Assembly (NCBI GenBank): GCA_028873815.1
Contig: JAPPNN010000004.1
Coordinates: 1-64,000 of the forward strand
DNA from: Gemmatimonadota bacterium
Lineage (GTDB): Bacteria > Gemmatimonadota > Gemmatimonadetes > Longimicrobiales > Gaopeijiaceae
Direction of reading: 5' to 3'
Length of the DNA stretch: 64,000 bases
In this document: positions 17,421 through 26,526 of the stretch, in pieces
How the letters are laid out: each line of letters begins with the position of its first letter
How positions within the stretch are numbered: the stretch's first letter is position 1
The notes under the pieces: model-generated
Databases searched by the model: none
What the model was told of the DNA's origin: nothing
The model's input: the letters and a program-made list of their open reading frames with translations, nothing else
Translations under genes and position numbers: made by a program

Positions 17421-19279
17421 TGCGCAGGGCACGTAGTTCCGCACTTTCCGCACCGTTGCGTTGCAGAGGCGCGCTCCGCGTGCTTCTGCTGACCGTCCTT
17501 CTCGCGGCCGCCTCGCCCTCCCTGGCCCAAGGACAGGTCGTGCGCGGCCGACTCGTGGATGCCGACGGGGAACGCGGCATCGGCGGCGCCATGATGACCC
17601 TGCTCGACCGCAGCGGGAACGAGGCGGAGCAAATCCTCACGCGAACCGGCAGCGGGCTCTTCGAACTGTCCGCGCCCAATCCCGGCGAGTACCGGCTCAG
17701 GGCGGAGCGCATCGGGTACGAGAGCACCTTCTCCGACTACTTCCGCGTCGAGGTTGGCGATACCGTCACGGTCAATTTGACCGCGCGTGTGGAAGCGGTG
17801 TCCCTCGTCGGAATCGAAGCGGATGTCGGACGCAGATGCGAGGTTCGGCCGGAGGAGGGCATGGCCGTCGCCAGGGTGTGGAACGAGGCGCGCAAGGCTC
17901 TGGCAGCGGCCGCCTGGACCCAGGAACGCGGCATGTACCAGTACGAGATGCTGCGGATCAAGCGGCGCCTGGACCGCAGAGGCCGAAGGATCGAGGCGGA
18001 CCGGAGTACCGACCGCGCGTACACCGACGCCCCTTATGTCTCGCGTCCCGTCGATTCGCTGGTTGCCGGTGGGTTCGCCCGCATTACGTCGAGCGAGTCG
18101 GTTTTCTGGGCCCCCGATGCCGCAGTGCTCCTCTCCGACGAGTTCCTGGACACCCATTGCCTGAAGGTGACGGAGGGGGGAACCGACGCACCGGGCATGG
18201 TCGGCCTCGCCTTCGAACCGGTTCGGGAGCGGCAACTTGCCGACATCGCCGGGACCATGTGGCTGGACCCCGAGACCGCGCGGCTCAGATGGCTCGACTT
18301 CGGCTACGTGCAGCTCAATGTGCCCGGCTCGCTCCTGGCGGCGTCTCCCGGTGGCCGGGTGGAGTTCGAGGCCCTGCCCAACGGCACCTGGATTGTGACT
18401 TCGTGGAGCATTCGCATGTTCATGCCGGGGGAAGCCATCCATCCCCTGACCGGCCGCCCGGCGGCGACCCTGGACGGAATCACCGTGCAGAGCGGAGACG
18501 TGCTGCGGGTCCACGATACCGAGGGCGTCGTCCACGAGGGACACACGGGCGGCCGTATCGTCGGCACCGTCCGCGACTCGCTGGAGGTCGGGCTGCCGGG
18601 CGCTCGCGTATTCCTCGAGGGCTCGGGGACCGAGGTGCTCACGGACGCCCAGGGACGGTTCGAGCTGACGCACCTGCGACCGGGCGTCTACACGGTGTAC
18701 TACACCCACCCGTACATGGAGCAGCTCTGGTACGAGCCCGAGGCTTCCGAGGTGGAGGTGGAGAATCCGTGGGTTCCGGCCGAGCTGGAATTCTCGGCAC
18801 CATCGATGGAAAAGGTGCTGGACGACATCTGCAACAATCGAAACCGGCCTCGCGCGCCTCTGGTCGCAGTCGACAAGGTGGCTTGGCGCAACGGCGTTTT
18901 GATTGGCATGGTGACCGACGAAGAAGGACAACCCGCGCCGCAGGCCACCATCTACCTGCAGGCGCATGCCTACGAGGCGGGCAGCGTTTTCTTCGAGACA
19001 TTCGGAATGGGCGGCGACAAAGAGCTGGAAAACATGCGCTTGCGCTCCAACGAGCGAACCAGTGATTCGGGGTTCTACCGGGCCTGCTGGGTGCCGGTCG
19101 GAATCCCGCTCGAAGTGCTGGTGGTCGAGAAGGACGAGAGGATCGACCGCGACGCGCTCGAGGAGGCGCTAAGTCTGGCAGACCTCTTCCCCGACAGGGT
19201 GCAGGTCATCACAATCGACCTCGAGAATCCGTACCACACGCTCGATCTTCGGGTGGGGCAGGCAATCACTCCGCGATAG
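17420..19279 (+). CDS. Secreted protein with carboxypeptidase-regulatory-like domains
   Basis: This 619-residue protein has a signal peptide (LRVLLLTVLLAAASPSLAQ) and an N-terminal carboxypeptidase-regulatory-like domain, GRLVDADGERGIGGAMMTLL to about residue 115. A large middle region of unknown fold follows. A second such domain starts at GGRIVGTVRDSLEVGLPGA (about 380) and a third candidate starts at GVLIGMVTDEEGQPAPQAT (about 490). These Ig-like domains usually precede TonB-dependent receptors, but no plug or barrel is present. It starts at ATG 17420 overlapping the preceding propeller stop. An envelope binding or assembly role is plausible; no enzyme signature was seen. Confidence 0.7.
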   Translation: MRRARSSALSAPLRCRGALRVLLLTVLLAAASPSLAQGQVVRGRLVDADGERGIGGAMMTLLDRSGNEAEQILTRTGSGLFELSAPNPGEYRLRAERIGYESTFSDYFRVEVGDTVTVNLTARVEAVSLVGIEADVGRRCEVRPEEGMAVARVWNEARKALAAAAWTQERGMYQYEMLRIKRRLDRRGRRIEADRSTDRAYTDAPYVSRPVDSLVAGGFARITSSESVFWAPDAAVLLSDEFLDTHCLKVTEGGTDAPGMVGLAFEPVRERQLADIAGTMWLDPETARLRWLDFGYVQLNVPGSLLAASPGGRVEFEALPNGTWIVTSWSIRMFMPGEAIHPLTGRPAATLDGITVQSGDVLRVHDTEGVVHEGHTGGRIVGTVRDSLEVGLPGARVFLEGSGTEVLTDAQGRFELTHLRPGVYTVYYTHPYMEQLWYEPEASEVEVENPWVPAELEFSAPSMEKVLDDICNNRNRPRAPLVAVDKVAWRNGVLIGMVTDEEGQPAPQATIYLQAHAYEAGSVFFETFGMGGDKELENMRLRSNERTSDSGFYRACWVPVGIPLEVLVVEKDERIDRDALEEALSLADLFPDRVQVITIDLENPYHTLDLRVGQAITPR

Positions 19280-19351
19280 GTCTGATAGCAGTCGGATCTC
19301 TTTGTCGCTGTAGGGGTTGCCAATTCTTGCCAAGACGGCTAGTCTTCGTCC

Positions 19352-19591
19352 ATGAGCACCATGAACATCTCGCTTCCCGCCTCGCTGAAGTCCTATGTTG
19401 ACGACCAGGTGGAGCGTCGCGGATACGGGAGCAGCAGCGCGTATGTCCGCGAACTCATCCGCCGTGATCGCGATCGCCAGCATGTCCGGAGCCTGCTGCT
19501 CGAAGGCGGGGAGTCGGAGCCTGTGACCACGGCGGACGCCGCCTATCTCGAGACGCTGCGGAACCGCGTTCGCCACTACTCGGGGGAATGA
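19352..19591 (+). CDS. parD: ParD-type ribbon-helix-helix antitoxin
   Basis: This is a 79-residue antitoxin. MSTMNISLPASLKSYVDDQV followed by RRGYGSSSAYVRELIRRD is the standard ParD/CopG N-terminal domain, and the remainder is the flexible toxin-binding tail. It overlaps the toxin start by 4 nt (ATGA), as usual in parDE. Autoregulation is expected; an AT-richer stretch lies just upstream (19310-19350) but no clear operator was delimited. Confidence 0.9.
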   Translation: MSTMNISLPASLKSYVDDQVERRGYGSSSAYVRELIRRDRDRQHVRSLLLEGGESEPVTTADAAYLETLRNRVRHYSGE

Positions 19592-19920
19592 CGCCGAAGC
19601 TGGTGGTTCTGCGAGCCGCAGCCCGGCGGGACGTCGACGACGCGGTCAACCACTACCTGACCGACGCCGGGCGTACGACCGCACTGCGCTTCATCGACCA
19701 TGTGGAAGAGGCGTTTTTCAACGTCGCCATGAACCCGGAACCGGGGTCGTCCCGCCACGGCCATGAACTCAACCTGCCGGGGCTCCGCTCCTGGCCGGTC
19801 AGGTCCTTTCCCTACCTGGTCTTCTACATGACGGCCGGCGGCCAGGTGGATGTCTGGCGGGTGCTGCACCGCCAGCACGACATTCCGGCGTGGATGGACG
19901 AGGGTGAGGGTGGTGAGTAG
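19588..19920 (+). CDS. parE: ParE/RelE-family toxin
   Basis: This 110-residue toxin has the ParE fold: RAAARRDVDDAVNHYL (helix 1), RFIDHVEEAFFNVA, then NLPGLRSWPVRSFPYLVFYM and VDVWRVLHRQHDIP. The last segment is the typical R-V-L-H-x-R-x-D strand. ParE members block DNA gyrase and RelE members cut mRNA; the ParD partner favours ParE. The module sits between the regulatory-domain protein and the next propeller in the expanded qhp region. Confidence 0.9.
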   Translation: MTPKLVVLRAAARRDVDDAVNHYLTDAGRTTALRFIDHVEEAFFNVAMNPEPGSSRHGHELNLPGLRSWPVRSFPYLVFYMTAGGQVDVWRVLHRQHDIPAWMDEGEGGE

Positions 19921-20069
19921 AGCCGGCGTCTTGAATCCCCCAGATGGACCTGCGCGCACGGGCGAACTCAGATCGGCTCGTCATCGCGATTATCGGTTAT
20001 CTTGCTCACCCCATACTCGGCCATGCGTCATCGTTAACGCGGATCCTTAGCGACTACTGAAACGCAAGA

Positions 20070-20096
20070 GCCCCGAGGACGAAACCGCCTCGGGGC
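20070..20096. terminator. Strong GC hairpin, probable terminator
   Basis: A perfect 9-bp stem, GCCCCGAGG (20070-20078) with CCTCGGGGC (20088-20096), has a 9-nt loop. The following sequence is pyrimidine-rich but not a clean U tract on either strand. It lies after parDE and before the propeller trio that leads into qhpE. It would separate these transcripts, implying a new promoter between about 20100 and 20207. Confidence 0.6.
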
Positions 20097-20207
20097 CCCT
20101 ATCTCAGTGTCTTGCTGCGCCCGAAGGTGTGTGCAGTAGAGGACGATCTGAGGAAATACGCTTTGAGTATCGTCTGTTTCTACCCAAAACGAAACTCGCG
20201 GAGTGCC

Positions 20208-21428
20208 ATGCTTTCCATCGGAAGCCTTCGAAATGCCCTTCGCGTGAGGCCGCCGAACGGATGCCACGCCGTTGAGGCAACTTTTGCCGTGACCGGCCTG
20301 GTGATGGCCGCGGTCGTTCTCGCGGCCTGCGAAGAAGCCCCCTCCCTGCCCGGAATCCAGGTGGACACCCTGCCGAGTGGACGGGTTGTCGTCGCCAACC
20401 CGGACGTTCCGTTGGCTCCGGATGGCCCGCCGCTGCGGCTTGTCGAAGAGCTTCGCATAGGCTCGGTCGACGGGGGTTGCGACGCCTTTGGCTCGGTGGT
20501 TGCCATGGCCGAAGACGAAGCCGGCAGGATCTACGTCGCCGACTTCCGCAATGACGAGATCTCGATCTTCACGCCGACCGGCGAATGTCTGCGAAGCTTC
20601 GGAGGCGAGGGTGAGGGACCGGGGGAGTTCCGCATGCTCTCGGGGATCGCGTGGCAGCCTCCCGGGTTCCTCTGGGCAAAGGATCCACTCAACGATCGGT
20701 TGACCGTTTTCGACTCGTTGGGGGCTGTGCTGGTGACCCACACCCTCGAACGGTCGTTGAGCGCCTCTATCCCGTGGCGAGGGTCGGTGGACCGGCAGGG
20801 ACACTTGCACGATTTCGTGCTGAGCCGCGTCGTCCACATCAAGTACGGTATCGGCCCCGATCTGGTGGTGCTGGACACATTGCCAGCTCCGGAAACACCG
20901 GTTCCGGAACCCCCGACCTACACGCAAACGTCCGGCGGCATCGCAATGATGTCCTATCTACCCCACTCACCCGACGGCCTCTGGGCTGTGGATCATGATG
21001 GCCATATCTGGAGGGCGCGTACCGACCTCTTCGAACTGCACGAAACGACCTACGATGGCGACACTCTCCGCACCGTGCGCCTTGCTCGTTCTCCCGAGAG
21101 GCTGGAGGGGAGGGAGAGGGACAGCATTGCGGCCGCGACGGGAGTCCGCGCCAGCCAGCTGCCCGAAACGAAAGAAGTTCTGGGCGCGATCTACCCCGGT
21201 GCGGACGGGTGGACTTGGGTCAGCCGGGTTAGCGTCGACCGGGGACCTGTCGACTTGTTTGATGTCTTTGACGAGAGAGGCCGCTACCTCGGCCCGGTAT
21301 CCTCACCGGTCCCGATCGAGTTGACGACAACGCCAGTCTTCGGCAGCGGCACCGTGCTTGCGGTAACCGAGGATGAACTTGGCGTGCAGTACATCGTTCG
21401 ATTGCCGGTCCGGCCCTTGCAGGAGTGA
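20208..21428 (+). CDS. Six-bladed beta-propeller lipoprotein
   Basis: This is a 406-residue lipoprotein. ATG 20208 with GGAG just upstream gives a signal running to VTGLVMAAVVLAAC. The upstream extension of the frame has no coding character. FGGEGEGPGEF (about residue 135) marks the 6-bladed family. It is the first of three propellers in tandem: the stop overlaps the next start (GTGA) and the third overlaps qhpE the same way. The trio plus protease therefore look like one translationally linked unit. Confidence 0.82.
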   Translation: MLSIGSLRNALRVRPPNGCHAVEATFAVTGLVMAAVVLAACEEAPSLPGIQVDTLPSGRVVVANPDVPLAPDGPPLRLVEELRIGSVDGGCDAFGSVVAMAEDEAGRIYVADFRNDEISIFTPTGECLRSFGGEGEGPGEFRMLSGIAWQPPGFLWAKDPLNDRLTVFDSLGAVLVTHTLERSLSASIPWRGSVDRQGHLHDFVLSRVVHIKYGIGPDLVVLDTLPAPETPVPEPPTYTQTSGGIAMMSYLPHSPDGLWAVDHDGHIWRARTDLFELHETTYDGDTLRTVRLARSPERLEGRERDSIAAATGVRASQLPETKEVLGAIYPGADGWTWVSRVSVDRGPVDLFDVFDERGRYLGPVSSPVPIELTTTPVFGSGTVLAVTEDELGVQYIVRLPVRPLQE

Positions 21429-22552
21429 ACACCGTGCGCGCATACCCTTTGGCCCTCGCCTTCGCCCTGTCCCCCCTTCCCCTCGCCGCCCAGATCGACA
21501 CGGTCGACCTCACCGGCCAGCCTGTGGAGACCGTGATCCCCGCCGAGTTCGCCGGAGGCTTCTTCGCGCGGATCGCGGGCATGGTCGTGGACGACCGGGG
21601 AATCTGGGTCGTCGACAGGGGCCACTTGACCGTCTTCGGCTTCGGGCCCGGTGGTAACCTGACGGCGCAGTATGGCCGTGAAGGGGACGGCCCCGGCGAA
21701 TTCCTGTTCCCTTCGAGTCTCAAGGTCGATTCGGTGCTGACGGTGACCGATCCGCGCCTGGGCCGGACGGTGCGCTTCAGCCTTGACGGCGAACACCTCG
21801 AGACCACCGGGCAGGAAGGTCGGCCCGAGACGCCGGACGGGAGGGAGGTTCCCTTCGGCAATGTGGCATCCCTGCCGGACGGCTACCTGATCGGCGCCAC
21901 CGTGGGGTACTACGCCTTCGGCGGGAGCAGCGACGGGAGCCCGTTCCTTGGCGACCCGTACAGCCACATCCTGCTGTTCCACCCGGACGGCTTGCAGGCG
22001 GACACGCTCGCCAGCTACCACATCAATGCCGGAAGGTGGGATGCCCCGGAGCGGCTGGGCGGCAACATCGATCCGGGACTCGGCGCGTCCGGGACGTGGA
22101 CAGCTCTGGGCGACTCCATGGCCGTATTGGCCGACGGGATTGCCGGCACGCTGACCCGCGTACGCATCGTCGATGGAAGGCCGGTGGCCGACACGTTTGA
22201 CCTGGGCATGCGTGCCCGCCCGGTCAGCGACCGGGACGTGGCCGACATCGAAGCGCGGCTGCGCAAAGAGAAGCCGGACCTTCCGCGCCGACTGGAATTC
22301 GAGATGGCAGAGGGATGGTCGGTGGCGACCGCCGTCTTCCCAGGCCGGGACGGAGAGTTCTGGCTGCGCCAGGCAGTGGAGGGCGAAGGGCAGGAGTGGG
22401 TCGTCGTACGACCCGGCTTGGCCCGGAAGTGGCGCATTATGCTACCGGAGCGGTTCAGGCTCAGCGCCATCCACGGGGGCTACCTCTACGGCGTCGCCAG
22501 GGACGCGTTCGACGTTGCGAGCGTGGCCAGGATCGCTGATCCTCCGAGGTAG
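21425..22552 (+). CDS. Secreted six-bladed beta-propeller
   Basis: This 375-residue protein has a cleavable signal peptide (YPLALAFALSPLPLAAQ) rather than a lipobox. GREGDGPGEFLFP near residue 85 gives the family. It starts at GTG 21425, inside the stop of the preceding propeller. It is separated from the next propeller by 24 nt. As with its paralogues, no active-site motif is visible and the role is unknown. Confidence 0.82.
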   Translation: MNTVRAYPLALAFALSPLPLAAQIDTVDLTGQPVETVIPAEFAGGFFARIAGMVVDDRGIWVVDRGHLTVFGFGPGGNLTAQYGREGDGPGEFLFPSSLKVDSVLTVTDPRLGRTVRFSLDGEHLETTGQEGRPETPDGREVPFGNVASLPDGYLIGATVGYYAFGGSSDGSPFLGDPYSHILLFHPDGLQADTLASYHINAGRWDAPERLGGNIDPGLGASGTWTALGDSMAVLADGIAGTLTRVRIVDGRPVADTFDLGMRARPVSDRDVADIEARLRKEKPDLPRRLEFEMAEGWSVATAVFPGRDGEFWLRQAVEGEGQEWVVVRPGLARKWRIMLPERFRLSAIHGGYLYGVARDAFDVASVARIADPPR

Positions 22553-22576
22553 ATTGGCCAGAGTACGACGACGGGG

Positions 22577-23845
22577 ATGGAACACATGAGGAACAGGCAT
22601 GCAATCGCGGCAGTCACGCACGCGCTCATCGCGGCGGCGCTGTTGACGGCCAGGCCGGCGCAGGCGCAGGAGATCATCGAGCTCCCGGCGGAGGACCGCC
22701 TGCTGCGGGCCGAATTGGAAGACGTCTACCGCCTCGGGACGATGGCGGGCGAAGACTGGGAGCAGTTCGGCCGCTTGCGCCGAGTCGGTTTCGACGGTGC
22801 CGGACGGCTGTTCGTCTTCGACACCCAGGCCGATCGCATCCACGTGGTGGCCCCGGACGGCGAGTATCGGCACACGATCGGTCGTTCGGGCGAGGGTCCC
22901 GGCGAGTTTCGACGTCCGGACGGGCTTGCGGTCATGCGCGACGGGCGAATGGTGATCGCCGATCTCGGCCATCGTGCGTACCACGTTTTCGGTGCCGACG
23001 GTGAGTTCGAACGCATGGTGGGAATGGCGCCGGAGGAGGGTGACATCCGGATCACGGACATGTATCCGCACCCCGGGGGCGACGCCATCTTTACCGCCGT
23101 GGGGGCACAAATGCTCTCGGGTAATCTCGGCACGTCGGGAGCACGGACCACCCCGCATACCTCCCGGCCGGTGGAGCGGCTGTTGCTCACCGGCGACGTG
23201 GCCGTGAAGGACACCGTCGCCGAGGGGTGGCTGCCGGGTGGTGGCGACCAGACATCGCTGCCTGTCAACGGGCAGACGAACTACCGTGTGCCGATCCCGT
23301 TGCCGTTCGGGCCGCGCATTCTGCCGGGCGTGCTTCCGGATGGAAGCGTGGCGTTCTCGGACTCTTCGGCCTACGCGATCAAGATCGCTCGGGCGGGCGA
23401 GGGCGTGTTGCGGATCCTGAGGCGGCCGCTGGAGCCGATTCCCGTTACGGACCGCGTGATCGAGGCTGAAAAGGAGCGCCGCCTCAGGGATCTCGAAGAA
23501 AACAGCGGCAGGGGTGGGATTGTGATGAATGGCGTGCGGGTGGCGCCCAATCTGGATCGCGCCCGGGCGCGAATCGAAGAGCTGGAGTTCTTCGACGAGG
23601 TCTCGATCGTCCGCGGTCTCAAGACGGATTGGACCGGGGGGATCTGGGTGCAGCGGCATGGAGAGGATCCCAGCGACGACGACGGACCCATCGATGTCCT
23701 GACCATGGACGGCGAGTACGTCGGCACGTATCCGGCGGGCATGATCGAGATGCCGGACGCCTTCGGGCCGGACGGACTGGTCGCGTTCGTCGAGACCGAC
23801 GAACTGGACGTGCAGACCGTGGTGGTGAGACGGCTTGTGCGGTGA
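22577..23845 (+). CDS. Secreted six-bladed beta-propeller, coupled to qhpE
   Basis: This 422-residue protein has signal peptide [34 protein letters not shown] near residue 105 is the family hallmark, followed by further blade strands. The stop codon overlaps the qhpE start as GTGA. This is the tightest link between a propeller and a known qhp maturation gene in the window. A role in QHNDH assembly or in amine binding is an inference from that coupling only. Confidence 0.82.
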   Translation: MEHMRNRHAIAAVTHALIAAALLTARPAQAQEIIELPAEDRLLRAELEDVYRLGTMAGEDWEQFGRLRRVGFDGAGRLFVFDTQADRIHVVAPDGEYRHTIGRSGEGPGEFRRPDGLAVMRDGRMVIADLGHRAYHVFGADGEFERMVGMAPEEGDIRITDMYPHPGGDAIFTAVGAQMLSGNLGTSGARTTPHTSRPVERLLLTGDVAVKDTVAEGWLPGGGDQTSLPVNGQTNYRVPIPLPFGPRILPGVLPDGSVAFSDSSAYAIKIARAGEGVLRILRRPLEPIPVTDRVIEAEKERRLRDLEENSGRGGIVMNGVRVAPNLDRARARIEELEFFDEVSIVRGLKTDWTGGIWVQRHGEDPSDDDGPIDVLTMDGEYVGTYPAGMIEMPDAFGPDGLVAFVETDELDVQTVVVRRLVR

Positions 23846-24630
23846 CGACCGGCAAGGGCGTCGCCGTTGCCGTCATCGACAGCGGCGTGAACCCCGACCA
23901 TCCGCATGTGAGCGGCGTCGCCGGGGGCGTGCGGATCGACCTCGCCGGAGACGTGTCGGATGACTACGTCGACCGTCTCGGCCACGGCACGGCGGTTTTC
24001 GCGGCCATCCAGGAAAAGGCGCCAGGCGCGGAGATCTTCGCGGTGCGCGTCTTCAAGGACCGGCTGAGGACGAGCGCCCGCGCACTGGTCGCCGCGATCG
24101 ACTGGGCGGCGGAGCGCCGCATGCAGGTGGTCAACCTGAGCCTCGGGACATTGCGCGAGGAGCACGCCGGTCCGTTGGGCGAAGCGCTGGAGCGGTTGGC
24201 CGGCGCCGGGGGTGTGGTGGCGGCAGCCGCGGAAGCGGACGGGCAGCGATGGTGGCCGGGTTCGCTGCCGTCGGCAATCGGGGTCGTGATGGACGCCAGG
24301 TGCCCCCGTGAGCGCGTGGAGGTGTGGGGAGGGAGGAGCGGCGAGGATGGGGGGCAGCGCGACTGGGTGGTCGCGGCCTCGCCCTACCCCAGGCCGATCC
24401 CGGGAGTCCCAGTGGAAGCCAACCTGAACGGCATCAGCTTTGCCGTCGCCAACGTGACGGGAGTGCTGGCGAGTCGGGTGGAGAACGTTAGCGGCCCTCT
24501 GACACCGGAGGTCTGTCGGGGATTGTTGCTCGGGGCGAAGCATACCCGCGCTCCGAAACCCGCTCCAGAACGCGAAAGAACAGCCACACCCCAAGGACCG
24601 ACAGGCAGAACACCACCATCCCGCCCATGA
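23842..24630 (+). CDS. qhpE: Subtilisin-like serine protease QhpE
   Basis: This 262-residue S8-family protease lacks a signal peptide, as expected for cytoplasmic QhpE, which removes the leader of the cross-linked gamma subunit. The catalytic triad is visible: Asp13 in VIDSGVN, His48 in LGHGTAVF and Ser199 in NGISFAVAN. It starts at GTG 23842, overlapping the preceding propeller stop. The long upstream part of this frame is only a shadow of that gene. The C-terminal Pro/Arg-rich tail overlaps, head to head, the small membrane gene on the other strand (24488-24658). Normally next to qhpF, it lies here 9 kb away beyond the propeller block. Confidence 0.87.
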   Translation: MTTGKGVAVAVIDSGVNPDHPHVSGVAGGVRIDLAGDVSDDYVDRLGHGTAVFAAIQEKAPGAEIFAVRVFKDRLRTSARALVAAIDWAAERRMQVVNLSLGTLREEHAGPLGEALERLAGAGGVVAAAAEADGQRWWPGSLPSAIGVVMDARCPRERVEVWGGRSGEDGGQRDWVVAASPYPRPIPGVPVEANLNGISFAVANVTGVLASRVENVSGPLTPEVCRGLLLGAKHTRAPKPAPERERTATPQGPTGRTPPSRP

Positions 24631-24658
24631 GGACCAGTGAGCGCCCGATCTCGCTCAT
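24488..24658 (-). CDS. Small single-span membrane protein of the cytochrome b operon
   Basis: This is a 56-residue protein beginning [20 protein letters not shown] with one transmembrane helix and a polar tail. It starts at ATG 24658, overlapping the stop of the cytochrome b/c gene (ATGA), so it is the third gene of the Rieske operon. Size and topology suggest an accessory subunit, but no family was recognised. Its 3' 143 nt overlap qhpE on the opposite strand. Confidence 0.6.
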   Translation of the reverse strand: MSEIGRSLVLMGGMVVFCLSVLGVWLFFRVLERVSERGYASPRATIPDRPPVSEGR

Positions 24659-26526
24659 TGCGGACGGCCTTCTTCGTCCCCGCTCCGGTACCAGTCCTCC
24701 CGCAGCCAGGCCACCAGCAGCCGGATCTCTTCTTCGGTGAGGATTTCCTCGGGGCCGAACGCCGGCATGCGGTCGTTGCGGTCGCCGTAGAAGCGCGGGT
24801 GCGAGGCGTCGCGGATGAATGCGGTCAGCCACTCCTCCGAGCCGAACCCGGTGAGCGTCGGGCCCAGGGGCTGTTCGACCACGTCCTGGAATTCGTGGCA
24901 CTCGGTGCATCCGACCGACGCCGATGAGATCAGCGCGGTTCCCTCCAGGATCTCGGCCTGGTCCGCCTCGTCGGCTTCCGCCTGATACGGCAGCGCCGCC
25001 TGCGCCGAAACCGCCTTGATCACCTTCGCCAGGTCCTCCTGCTGCTCGTGGGTGAAGCCGGCGACCCGGCTCTGCACCATGCGCACCATCCGGCCCCGCG
25101 CGAAGTCGGTGCTCCCGAAGTACTCGGGCGTCGCCACGCGCTCGGGATCCAGCAGGCCCTCGAGCCATTCCCGGCTGGCGAAACGCTTCAGTTCGGCGGC
25201 GGTCTGCGGCTCGGTCAGGGGGCGTCCCATGCCATCGTGGCCGTCGTAGGTGTGGCAGCTGGCGCACCGCTCGGCGAAGAGACGCGGGCCCTGCGTCAGG
25301 GGGTCGCTGCGCAGGAGCGCCAGAGCCCCGCTCGCGGGAATGCCGCCACCCGCTCCGGCCAGCTCGACGGCGCGCTCCGCCTCGGCCTCGGCGTTGGTCT
25401 GGGCGAAGACGAAGTCGGGGTCGGCGCGGTCCTGGGCGTACGCCAGCCAGGTCAGGAGTGCGACGCCGGAAAGGACGCCGCCGGTGAGGCCCAGGTTGAA
25501 GCGGTGCCCCAGGCGCCACCGTCCCGCGAACGGCATCAGGGCGATCAGGGTGACGACCAGCCCGGGGATCACGATCGCGCCGATGACCTCGGTGCCCGCG
25601 GGGAAGTACTTGAGCCACTGGAACAGGAACATGAAGTACCACTCGGGCCGCGCCGCGGCGTAGGGCTCGGCCGCGTCCGCGGGGCCTCCCAGCGGCGCCC
25701 CCCCCGTGCGGATCACGAGATACAGCACGGCGGCCATCACCGCGAGGCAGGCCACGGCATCCCGCAGGGCCTGATCGGGCCAGAACCAGCCGTCGCGCGG
25801 TCGGGGCGGGTGCGCGGCCGGGCCGTCCTGCCCATCCTCCTCGGCACCCTCCGGCTGTGTGGCGTGCCCCGTTTCGCGCGGCTGAACCGCCGTGACTCCG
25901 TGCCGCCGGAACAGGTAGACGTGTCCCGCGATCAGGGCGATCAGAGCGCCGGGAAGGATGCCGGCGTGCAGCGCGAAGAAGCGCGTCAGGGTGAGATGGC
26001 CGTAGTCCGCGCCGCCGACGAGGACCTTCTGCATCGCCGGGCCCACCACCGGCGTGATCGATGCGATGCTCGTGGCCACCTTGGTCGCCCAGTAGCCCTT
26101 CTGGTCCCAGGGGAGCAGGTAGCCCGTGAGCGACAGGCCCAGCACGACGTGCAGCAGGGCGATGCCGAACCAGAAGTTGACCTCGCGGGGGGCCTTGTAC
26201 GCGCCCGCCACGACCACCTGCATTAGGTGCAGCACGAGCAGGATCATGGTGGCGTGGGCCATGTAGTGATGGATTCCGCGTAGCATCCAGCCGCCGGCCA
26301 TGACGTTTTCGATGTAGTAGACGCTCTCCCAGGCGCCCTGTGCGTTGGGACTGTATGCGGCCCACAGGATGACGCCGGTGACGAACTGGACGGCGATCGC
26401 GAAGGTCAGCGCGCTGCCCCACACGTAGCGCCACTTCGCGCCGCCGGGGATCGATTCGACGAGCGCCTTGCGGAGCAGGTCCCGATACCCCGTCCTGTGG
26501 TCGAGCCAGCCGAGGAGCGACTTCAC
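24655..26526 (-). CDS. Cytochrome b fused to two C-terminal cytochrome c domains
   Basis: This 623-residue quinol-oxidising subunit has an N-terminal cytochrome b6-like half (WAAYSPNAQGAWESVYYIEN, GIHHYMAHATM and LLPWDQKGYW, with paired heme histidines). A subunit IV-like part follows (RPEWYFMFLFQWLKYFP with PEW at the quinol site). Two c-type domains then carry CASCH and CTECH. It starts at GTG 26526, overlapping the Rieske stop. Fusion of b and c domains removes the need for a separate cytochrome c1/f. It probably transfers electrons between quinone and periplasmic carriers. Its adjacency to the amine dehydrogenase suggests, but does not prove, a shared electron path. Confidence 0.88.
   Translation of the reverse strand: MKSLLGWLDHRTGYRDLLRKALVESIPGGAKWRYVWGSALTFAIAVQFVTGVILWAAYSPNAQGAWESVYYIENVMAGGWMLRGIHHYMAHATMILLVLHLMQVVVAGAYKAPREVNFWFGIALLHVVLGLSLTGYLLPWDQKGYWATKVATSIASITPVVGPAMQKVLVGGADYGHLTLTRFFALHAGILPGALIALIAGHVYLFRRHGVTAVQPRETGHATQPEGAEEDGQDGPAAHPPRPRDGWFWPDQALRDAVACLAVMAAVLYLVIRTGGAPLGGPADAAEPYAAARPEWYFMFLFQWLKYFPAGTEVIGAIVIPGLVVTLIALMPFAGRWRLGHRFNLGLTGGVLSGVALLTWLAYAQDRADPDFVFAQTNAEAEAERAVELAGAGGGIPASGALALLRSDPLTQGPRLFAERCASCHTYDGHDGMGRPLTEPQTAAELKRFASREWLEGLLDPERVATPEYFGSTDFARGRMVRMVQSRVAGFTHEQQEDLAKVIKAVSAQAALPYQAEADEADQAEILEGTALISSASVGCTECHEFQDVVEQPLGPTLTGFGSEEWLTAFIRDASHPRFYGDRNDRMPAFGPEEILTEEEIRLLVAWLREDWYRSGDEEGRPQ

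Noticed and set aside
24659-26434. Long minus-strand frame over the cytochrome b gene
   Set aside because: Only its last 57 codons (24488-24658) behave as a gene; the rest is a shifted shadow of cytochrome b.
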